Origin: Perkinsus olseni
Taxonomy: Eukaryota > Perkinsozoa > Perkinsida > Perkinsidae
Assembly (NCBI GenBank): GCA_013115135.1
Contig: JABANP010000773.1
Location: 1 to 18,015, forward strand
DNA length: 18,015 bases
Direction of reading: 5' to 3'
The translations under genes and the position numbers were made by a program. Numbering within the stretch: the stretch's first letter is position 1; each line of letters opens with the position of its first letter. Positions 9,223-16,518 of the stretch are shown in pieces. Below the pieces are notes generated by a model. The model worked only from the letters and a program-made list of their open reading frames with translations, was not told the origin of the DNA and did not search any database.

Positions 9223-10622
9223 GCCCGAGTGGTACAGAAAGCAGGCTTATAATCCTTGGGCTCGGTGTTTCGGAGGTTGTACCTTGGTTGAGCGTTCCCG
9301 GGGGGTTCCCCGTTGGGCTCGGATTGCTCCTCCTTGATGGTAGTGGTAGGCTTCTCAGGCTTCTCGGACTTATCCTTGGAGGCCTTGGAGGTCTTGTTCT
9401 TGAACCAGTCGGGAACGACGGCAGCAGTGTTGGGGTTTTCCCAGCACCGCTCGGTGGAGTGTTTACCATACTTAGAGCAGATGTCGCACCAGAGCTTGTC
9501 GTTCTTGGTTGTTTTGGTATTAGATGGCCGATCTGGAGGTTTGGTAGTAGCCGTAGTAGTGGTACCCGACGACGCATTCGGCTGATGTGGCTGAGCTCCC
9601 TTAGAGTCAGAGCTGTGGGCTCCTTCCCAAGGGTAGTAGGTTGTGCTTCTTGTCTCGATGTCCAGGAGTCTCCCAACGATGTTGGCGTAAGAGATATCCT
9701 CGACCAGGATCCTATCTTTTCTGAGATCATCAGATAGGGATGCACGTATTGAGCTTTTCACGCCCTTAATGATCTGTATAACCCGATCATACTGGCTGGG
9801 GGGCTGGATGCGCTTGTACTCATAGTAGGATACCATCTCATTCCATAGGTCGGATTCCCTCGCCAGGAAGGTCTCTACCCATTCTTGGTTCTTCTGAGAT
9901 ATAGAAGACCACGACTCCCTCACCGAGGTAGGATCCATGCACGTGGTAGACAAGGCGCACCACGATTTAGAAAGTATGTAGAGGAAGGCGTTCCAGGCAT
10001 CGTCGTCAGAGAAGGCCGACAGACCCGGTAGGTTGTCTGCGTTGTCAACCGCCGAAAGGTCCACTGGGGAGGATGTGACCAGACCATTATATCTGCTCAC
10101 CTCGCTGAGTAGGCACCGGTAGTCGTCAGGATCCTTGGACATGAGTATGCGCATGGTAATAGCCTCTGTCCGCTGCCTTAACGCGGCATCCCCACCGGCG
10201 TAAGCCTCGTGTAGCAGGAGGCAGACGATGACTGGGGTCGGCAGGGCGTGCTTGACTTGTAGCTCTTGCACCAGATTCTGGAAGGCGGTGGGGAATTTTG
10301 ACGTGTAGATAGAATCTCTAAATGTCTTGAAGAGGTTCTGGTCGTCTGACGAGGCGTAGTACTCGTACAGTTGTGGGATGTTGTTGCACCATGTAGCCTT
10401 GGTGACGTCATCACTTAGAGTCACCTGGCGGTAGACCAAGTATGTCATACTTGGATACTTAGGGACACCGGAATCTCGTAGTGCGATTCCTAAGACATCG
10501 GTAGCTCCTGTCCTTTTGGACTGTTTGGGGCCGCCGTCACACCATAGTTCCTTGTAGGAGGTTATGGTCACACCGGAGGACGATAAACCACTTTTGTGGT
10601 TGGCCTCTGATCCTGTAGTCAT
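9171..10622 (-). CDS. gag: Retrotransposon Gag-like protein with zinc knuckle
   Basis: I place the start at the first in-frame ATG (10622), three codons inside the 5' LTR, giving 483 aa. The frame is open for a further 44 codons upstream into the LTR but has no other ATG (the codon at 10730 is TTG). The middle is helical, with no motif I can name. Near the C-terminus a zinc knuckle reads CDICSKYGKHSTERC, that is C-x2-C-x5-H-x4-C, one residue longer than the usual CCHC spacing. It is followed by a Lys/Glu/Pro-rich region (KTSKASKDKSEKPEKP), as in nucleocapsid tails. The stop TAG lies inside the protease frame. Upstream of the knuckle is a Thr/Ser/Pro-rich linker. This would form the particle and bind the element RNA. 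Confidence 0.85.
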   Translation of the reverse strand: MTTGSEANHKSGLSSSGVTITSYKELWCDGGPKQSKRTGATDVLGIALRDSGVPKYPSMTYLVYRQVTLSDDVTKATWCNNIPQLYEYYASSDDQNLFKTFRDSIYTSKFPTAFQNLVQELQVKHALPTPVIVCLLLHEAYAGGDAALRQRTEAITMRILMSKDPDDYRCLLSEVSRYNGLVTSSPVDLSAVDNADNLPGLSAFSDDDAWNAFLYILSKSWCALSTTCMDPTSVRESWSSISQKNQEWVETFLARESDLWNEMVSYYEYKRIQPPSQYDRVIQIIKGVKSSIRASLSDDLRKDRILVEDISYANIVGRLLDIETRSTTYYPWEGAHSSDSKGAQPHQPNASSGTTTTATTKPPDRPSNTKTTKNDKLWCDICSKYGKHSTERCWENPNTAAVVPDWFKNKTSKASKDKSEKPEKPTTTIKEEQSEPNGEPPGNAQPRYNLRNTEPKDYKPAFCTTRACTPSTTTSLSALLGPP

Positions 10623-10958
10623 CTCGTCGGCAGAGTAGTAGTTCTCGTGCTCCGAGTCACTGATCAACCCAAGTTCGGTATCAGAAGTGGACTGAATTAT
10701 GGCGGACTCGAGGTGAACCCGAGTGGGCAAGTGAATCAGAGGAAGAAAGAACCACTAAGAGATATACAATGACTCAAGCGATATCAATGAGACTCTCATG
10801 ATACTCCACTCAATCGTCATCTTTACTGAGCTGGTTCTTCATCCTCTTCTTCATAAAACTGTGAGGTATCTTCTTGCATATCTTCGTGCATTACCTTGGC
10901 TGTGAGGTAGTGGTCATACCTGTAGATAATATAGAGTGGAGGTCGGTGGTCCGCCACA
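10614..10958 (-). repeat. 5' LTR of the retrotransposon (345 bp)
   Basis: This is the identical partner of 4721-5065 (offset 5893). In sense orientation it starts TGTGGCGG at 10958, has a TATA-like CTATATTAT at + 10926-10934, and ends GACTACA at 10614. It contains the gag ATG (10622). Read from the host side it also donates about 44 codons (ending at 10823) that extend the interrupted host frame into a chimeric acidic tail. Confidence 0.93.
10926..10934 (-). promoter_or_regulatory. Possible TATA box of the 5' LTR
   Basis: The sense sequence CTATATTAT lies about 25 nt from the outer LTR end and is the only clear TATA-like word in that part of the LTR. The start site is not mapped, and such a position would leave a very short U3, so this is tentative. 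Confidence 0.25.
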
Positions 10959-10962
10959 GCGG
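10959..10962. repeat. Target site duplication GCGG, right copy
   Basis: These four bases follow the CCACA end of the right LTR and match 4717-4720 exactly. Confidence 0.8.
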
Positions 10963-11655
10963 TACCGCCAGAACAAGCTGTGCACCTCTCCGATCCACTC
11001 AGATTCAAAGCCTTCATGAGAGGAATAGCAATGGCCGGCTTAGCTTCACCAGTCGAGTCCCGAATGCTCCCAAGCCTAAGCTCGGAACCCGTGCCCCTCA
11101 CGTATACGCCGACATTATCCAAGTGCAGCCCATTTATTCCGAACACTTGCCCAGCTCGTTCAATGTCTTCGACTACTGAATTTCCATCGAGCGAGATGCT
11201 ACTCACAGGAACTCTAAAACAGACGTCGTCATGATCTCGTCGAGCACGGAGACGAGCGAGAGGTATCCGGAGTGCCAGCATGGACGCGTTGGCAGCAGGA
11301 TACGACTTCAAAAACTGGGAGGCCTGTGGTGTGTCACCAGCACCAGCCCACTTGAACAAGTCAACTTCGCCGGAGAAATCGTAAAACGGCACCCCTGGCA
11401 CCCTCGTATCTGGGACTCCAACAGGACGTTACTGACCTCCACTGTGAAGGCGTCCTCGCCATAGACCAAATCAGCTTGGCAACCAGCGCCGCGAACTTCG
11501 TACAAATAGTTCACCTCGAAGCTCTTCAACAAGCCGGCGCTCGGTATCTGGTCTCGGCTCCTGTACAAGCCGAGTGCTGGACACTTCGGGATTAGAACGG
11601 CGGAGGCGATGTGTAGTGAGGCGCCGCAGAGGTGCAAGAGGCCCGCGACTTTCAT
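10959..11655 (-). pseudogene. 5' part of a probable secreted-protein gene split by the retrotransposon
   Basis: The frame begins at ATG 11655 with a likely signal peptide (MKVAGLLHLCGASLHIASA, Ala-x-Ala-like end) and continues through KSFEVNYLYEV and LVYGEDAFTVEVSNVLL. It then slips by -1 between about 11435 and 11400, after which VPFYDFSGEVDLFKWAGAG and GINGLHLDNVGVYVRG follow without stops to the LTR at 10958. One missing base near the TTGGAG at about 11415-11420 would join the two parts. A tiny intron is less likely. The frame carries on beyond the element at 4720, for a total of about 278 aa, ending in basic NLS-like clusters. I do not recognise the fold. It is probably secreted, perhaps as part of a lineage-specific family. 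As it stands the copy is broken twice. Confidence 0.7.
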
Positions 11656-11794
11656 ACACAGAAGTACAGTACCTGAGTGCGCTGGGCATGGACGATTTTG
11701 ATCCTACCCGAACGTTCCCGACGTTTTCGCTCGCGTAAAAACAGTCGCTTGCGCCTGTTGAGATATCCTTCTCCCCATGTAGCGGTGCCTCCAG
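11656..11794. promoter_or_regulatory. 139-bp divergent intergenic region, likely shared promoter
   Basis: The interrupted secreted-protein gene starts at 11655 (-) and the NSUN2-like gene at 11795 (+), so both promoters must lie here or inside the genes. No TATA box is obvious. CCTCCAG stands directly before the + strand ATG (AG at 11793-11794) and could serve as a trans-splice acceptor if the organism uses spliced leaders. That is inference only. Confidence 0.45.
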
Positions 11795-14700
11795 ATGGGT
11801 AAGAAGGGTAAGAACTATTACAAACGGAAAGGGCTTGGCGGTGATCAACATCATCAGAGCCAGGGAGCAGAGCAAGGCCAAGAGAATCAAGGACCCTCCG
11901 GATGGCGGTACGACCGGGAAGCTATTTGGCAGGCGACTTCCAACGATTGAGATCCCGAAAGTGGGGCCCTTTGGCATCAGAGCGTCGAATTGTTGGCGAC
12001 ATTTCATCGCCTTTCGATGCTCTTCCACCACAGTGCTCTCGTGGCAGTGATCGGTTCTAGGCAACTAGTTCCGTGGACCGCGCTGAATCTGGGCCGTAGT
12101 ACTGACAAATAGGGAAGAGGAAATTTTCGGTATCTCGGCTGAAGTTTTTCAGTGATTCCTTTGAGGCCATACTGGTCGCGAGTACGTAGTACCTTCGATA
12201 CGCGAATTCGCACGTGGCGTGAAGTCTGAGGGATGGGGAGAGCTAGCAGGCCACCGCTTCAGGTACGACTCTCGAGGTGATAAGCCGACCTTCCAGAGTG
12301 ATGCATTTGACGAGTACTACAATACTCAAGCTCTACTGCCTCCAGAGGAATGGAAGGAGGTAGTACCTGAGCGGACTCGTCGGTGGTATCAACCTCATGG
12401 CTGCGGCCAGCTTGGTATAGTTTGTGCTGGCCAATGGATTATGTCAAACTTGATTGGATAGTCTAGGAGTAATGAGCTCATTATTATCGGTGCATTCTAC
12501 GTCCTTTTCCGAGATCGCCATCTATGCTTGCTGTCATTCAGACTGTGGAGTGCCTGCGAACACCACTGCCCACCAGCTTCCGTGTAATGGACTTGGGCGT
12601 ATCTTCTGAGATTGTCAAGGAGCAAGCTAAGAAGTTCCAAGTAGGTCGGCTTGGTTCAGTTGGTCTGTCAACTGAACAGGCGACTTTACTCTTTTTAATT
12701 TCGAGATTTCTGTTTTTTAGGAGGAGATCTCCAAACTTCATCCTGGCCAATTCCAAGAGTTACCCTTCGTTAAGGATGGCTACCAGGTAGTACTGAGGTC
12801 GAACCTTCTCCGTGCGTGATTGCATCGGAGGTGGGCGACAGGACTTCGCGCATTCTGTCCCGTCTGGTCGTAGTTGTAGCGAGCCGTCGTATAATAGAGT
12901 GGATCGCAATTCTTTGATCTAGCGCCGCACCATTTGCATGTTCGTCCCGACGCCCCGAAATCCAGGCCGTTGATTCATGTGGATTCCTTTCTTCGTGGAC
13001 GGCATTTCGTGGGATATTCAATTGCGCCGGGAAAGCCCTTTCCATTGCCGTTGCCTGTAGTCTGGGATTGCGCTGCAACTTTGCCTAGGTGTATTGAGCG
13101 GCGACCTTTCAGACTGCTGCGAGGAGTGGTACTGAGCATTCGATCGCGACTTTGCTATGAATGTTTTTTCTCAGAAAAAATTCTCCATCGTGGCTCTTAG
13201 TTCTGCTGTTGACGTAAAGGGACCCATGCTGTGCAAGATCATCTTCAGTTTTTCGATTGGTAGCTTTTTGCAGGTTAATTTACCGCGTCCGGTCCTACGT
13301 GCACCTCTGTCCGGGTTGAAGTCGTTCCATGAGTTCCTGGTCAACCAAGGGCAAGCCGGAGTTCTCATGCGATAGGTGATGCTTGGCCCAATCGGATGCA
13401 GATGGGATGGTTCCCTATGACGTGCTGGGAGTTCAGCAATTACAACGAGCGTCCCTTAGCCGGCGTGGGTTGATGAATCGAGCTGCGTGGAAGGTTTTAA
13501 AATCCATCATGTGGCGCTTTACGGGATTTTAGGCGCATGGGGTTTCTGATGTGCTTTTTTTCAGGAGACAGTATCGATGTTACCAGCATTAGCCCTCAAA
13601 GGAGAATTACAGTGAGTGTTTAAGGGAGGTCTTCTTGTAATCTTGGTTCATCTTGCGATTCCTCAGGCAAGATTCCCTTGTTCTGGATATTTGCTCGGCA
13701 CCGGGCAGCAAGACGAGTCAACTCTTGGAGATGCTGAATGAATGCCCTAGACCGGACCCTTCTAAACCTCCGGAAGGTGAGGAAGACCTTGAAATTTGCG
13801 CACGCGGAAGATTTTATCGTAAATGGTATCCTTATTGGTGGGGCGAGTGACAGTGGTCTCCCGGCATTCGGTCAAAGTTGGGCGTTGGTTCGGCAAACTT
13901 CGACGTGGTTGCTCTTCGGGCACCGTTAGTAGAGGATCTGTCTTTCCCGTGAATTCGTCGCCAATGGATCGATCGCGGTGAATCGGCAGCGAAGCTAGCA
14001 TGAACTGAGTCGCTAGAGAACCCTTCTGACAATGACAGCTTCAATGCACCTCGCCGTGCTTCAATATACTGGATTTTTCGTCACGCTGATTTCTATTCTG
14101 TTCTTTTGGCAGGTATGGTGGTAGCCAACGAGCTTGTCGTGAAGAGGGCTCATCTACTCATTCATCGTTTGAGGCATCACAATTCTCCCAACCTCGTTGT
14201 GACAGCGCATGCCGGACAAGCCTTCCCGAGCTGCTTCGATGGAGCCACTGGCAGAAAGATAGAGTTCGATGCTGCGCTGTGTGATGTAGGGTCGTTGGGG
14301 AGGGCATGGGTTTGAATACTGGTGTGACTAGAATTGCATTCCACCACCGTTGCCGAATCTACTGCGGGCCGCGTTCGATGCAACGGACTCAGTGTGACTC
14401 GAATAAGTCATGCCATCGCGGTTCTTCATGCGTTGGGGCAATCGTAGATTTCGAATATCAGGCACCTTGCTCCGGGGACGGGACTCTTCGGAAGTCCCCT
14501 GATTTGTGGTCGAGATGGCACCCCAACGCTGGGCTCAGCTGTCACAGACTGCAGCGGTCCATTCTGAAGCGTACGGCTACTTTGGTCAAGGTGGGAGGCG
14601 TCATAGTGTAAGTCTGCGAATCGAAAGGTTCCGCGTACAGTTCTCGGGCCTTGTATAATTCTTGTGTCCTGTTGATGACCACGCCCTCCTCTCAGGTACT

Positions 14701-16386
14701 CAACTTGCGCCCTCAATCCCATTGAAGACGAAGCTGTAGTGGGTAGCGTTGTAGCGGCCTCTGAAGGGGCGTTAGAGCTGAGCGTTTGGAAAGAACCGCC
14801 GCAGGGCCTCAAATATGAGAAAGGTGTTTCATCGTGGAAGGTTAAGAGTGGCGGACGATGGTAGGAGGGTGCCGGCGTGTCACAGATCTGTCACCGCTCC
14901 TGACAGAATGATTCGATCGGCTTTGTCTGAAGGTTCTCAAACTTCGAAGATGCCGAGAGAGAGCTCGGAGAAGGGAAGAACGCTCGCCTGGTGAAGTCAT
15001 CGATGTTCCCGCAGGCGTCGGAGGGAGTGGATCTGAGTAAATGTGTGCGGGTCTATCCGCATCTACAGGTGACGATCTGCGATCCGTCGTGATTCGCACT
15101 TGGAGTGGTATCGATTGGCTGAGGAGCGAGGAGTTCGTGTTGTTGCCCTCATCATGGTTCTCTTTGAGATATCCATCCAGTTGAGTGGATGAGTGAATTT
15201 TTCGTTCTTTTCTCAGAACACCGGCGGTTTCTTCATTGCGGTCATCAGAAAGGTGGCGAGAGTGCCGTGGGAGACGTCGGCAGATGAGATGCTCGATCTT
15301 GAGGGAGATGCCGAGGATGCAATGTCGAAGGATATGCCTAAGGTTGAGGAGAAGAAAGATACGAATGAGGTTGGCGGAAATGAAGATACGTCCGGGGTTG
15401 AAGGAAAAGAAGATACACTTGAGGCTGATGGGAAGAAGGGATTGTCCGGGCCGAATTCGTCGTGCGTTGGAGAACACGAGGATTCAGCGGGCGAAAAGTC
15501 TCCTGGGGGCAGTAGCAGTCAGGCGCCTATTGAGAAACAGAGTGACTTCTATGAGTGTCTCAAGAATTCACTGAGCATCTGAAAGCTCAGTTCGGCATCC
15601 CCGATGAAGAGGTAGACGGCCTGTTGTGGTCGAAGAGCCCGGAACCGAGGCCGAGGAAGTTGTGGTTGATGAGCCCATCAGTTGATCGATTATTGCGCAG
15701 TCGTTCCCGGCACGGGTTAAAGGTGGTGTCGGCTGGCACGCCGGCGTTTGATCGGCCTTCGGGAGCACATAGCGAGCCCCGAGTCCTGGTCACGGCCCTG
15801 CAGTGGCTGACGATGACGAAGAGAGTGTATGATGTTACTCCCGCCGACTTTGCGAAGTTGCTCATCACGAAGGTGCCGGCGGACGCGGTTGGACTTGGGC
15901 AGGTGAAGGAAAGTGCAATTGTTGTCCGATGTGTGGTGGGCGAGATCACATTGCGAATGCCGGTGTATCGGGGCCGTCATTTGGCTGAGGGGCTGGTGTC
16001 GGAGGATATTCGACCGGGCTTGGCATGGTGCATCTCCAAGGAGCTTAACGAAGGTGAGTTAGGAGAGGCACAGCGGCAAAATTCGTAGCTAGAGGTGTCA
16101 GAAAGTTTTGTTATGGGTGGTGTTGGAGGTTCACTGAACGGTCTTTTCAGATCTTGAATTCCCCGGTTTGACTCTTTCCGCACACAGCGAAGTGAAGAAG
16201 GCTTCTCCGGCGTCGGCGGCCGAGCAAGCTCCGACTGAAGCGAAGGATGCCTCTATTGGTGACGAGCCGACCCCTTCGGAGGACCTCCTGGATGAACCGT
16301 TACTTGCTGGCGTATTCACCGCTGTTGTGGTCCTTGGCACTGCAACGGCTTTACTTTCATTGTACAGAGCATTACGGAAGGATTAA
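11795..16386 (+). CDS. NSUN2: NSUN2/Trm4-type tRNA (cytosine-5)-methyltransferase, multi-exon, with C-terminal membrane tail
   Basis: SAM-dependent m5C methylation of tRNA (NSUN2/Trm4 family). Exons inferred from phase and homology: 11795-11907, 12263-12359, 12542-12640, 12721-12786, one unplaced exon (12787-13273), 13274-13375, 13565-13611, 13667-13776, 14113-14285, 14462-14607, 14696-14860, 14933-15068, 15217-16053, 16151-16386. The start ATG is the first after an in-frame TAG (11780). Landmarks: FDEYYNTQALLPPEEW, LKSFHEFLV, motif I LDICSAPGSKTSQLLEM, GMVVANELVVKRAHLL, motif IV DAPCSGDGTLRKS (release Cys), motif VI YSTCALNPIEDEAVV (nucleophile Cys), then MFPQ...CVRVYPHLQ-NTGGFFIAV as in NSUN2. 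An acidic linker (residues encoded 15290-15540) precedes the C-terminal PUA-like part. Oddities: TAG at 13373, a -1 slip near 15555, and a last exon encoding a hydrophobic tail. About 800 aa in total, against 767 in human. Confidence 0.85.
11908..12262 (+). other. Intron 1 of the NSUN2-like gene, flanked by an 8-bp direct repeat
   Basis: Donor GGCG^GTACGAC and acceptor CTTCAG^GTACGAC share GGTACGAC (11907-11914 and 12262-12269). Splicing joins CG|G TAC so that the residues WRYDSRGDK read through in phase. Repeats across both splice sites are what an intron inserted with a target duplication would leave, but part of the match is forced by splice-site sequence. Confidence 0.6.
13373..13375 (+). 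other. In-frame TAG at a conserved Gln position of the NSUN2-like gene
   Basis: The exon reads ...GVLMR then TAG followed by GTGATG, and the next exon opens ETVSMLPALAL. Aligned with the conserved human segment ISRQEAVSM this gives LMR-[TAG]-ETVSM, so TAG stands exactly where Gln is expected. Pol of the retrotransposon ends in TAG, which argues against general recoding. A C-to-T change of CAG, RNA editing, or an odd splice that uses the CAG of the acceptor (TTTTTTCAG, 13562-13564) would all restore Gln. Confidence 0.7.
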
Positions 16387-16518
16387 GCAAATGTTTCTAT
16401 CTTCTAGCATAAGGCGCTACGAGTTCGATAGTGATTGCGGGAAAGGCTGGTGCGAACATATCCAATGGGATTGTAGGAGGTCTCGGGTTCGATCCCCCGT
16501 CACGGCATTTATTCCTCA
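16387..16518 (+). other. 132-bp spacer with a tRNA T-arm-like sequence
   Basis: Between the NSUN2-like stop and the TRMO start, 16479-16507 reads GGTCTCGGGTTCGATCCCCCGTCACGGCA, with a B-box-like GGTTCGATCCC and an end like that of eukaryotic tRNA-His (TCACGGCA). No matching 5' acceptor strand (GCCGTGA) occurs upstream in the spacer, and the T-stem has a mismatch, so a functional tRNA is unlikely. It may be a tRNA relic or part of the TRMO leader. Confidence 0.3.

Larger units (their letters stand above)
4721..10958 (-). mobile_element. Complete Ty3/gypsy-type LTR retrotransposon, 6238 bp
   Basis: The element has two identical 345-bp LTRs with TG...CA ends, a GCGG 4-bp target duplication, and internal genes in the order gag, protease, reverse transcriptase, RNase H, integrase, all read on the minus strand. 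RT before integrase marks the Ty3/gypsy (Metaviridae) or BEL type, and the RT and integrase motifs favour Ty3/gypsy. No stop codon breaks any of the three frames. LTR identity means insertion was very recent, or the LTRs were converted or collapsed in assembly. Gag appears to start inside the 5' LTR, and the internal sequence right after that LTR (GGATCAGAGGCCAACC) does not start with TGG as a usual tRNA primer site would. It has inserted in the sense direction of a host gene. Confidence 0.95.

Noticed and set aside
9288..9737. 149-codon plus-strand frame opposite gag
   Set aside because: A Gly/Leu/Val-rich reading produced by the complement of the Thr/Pro/Ser-rich gag linker; no independent support.
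4721..10958. Ty1/copia assignment because gag starts in the LTR
   Set aside because: Integrase lies after RNase H in pol. In copia elements it precedes RT.
11402..11435. 27-nt intron (GTCAGT...CCCAG) to explain the frame change in the interrupted host gene
   Set aside because: The phase does not match the downstream frame and the length is too short. A one-base loss near TTGGAG fits better.
12934..13200. 88-codon frame in the NSUN2-like gene region as a separate gene
   Set aside because: It lies in intron or unplaced-exon sequence, starts at an ATG without context, and no part aligns with the enzyme or another family.
15555..15590. 36-nt or shorter intron to explain the frame change in the linker
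   Set aside because: No GT-AG pair of plausible length restores the phase here. A single missing base explains it more simply.
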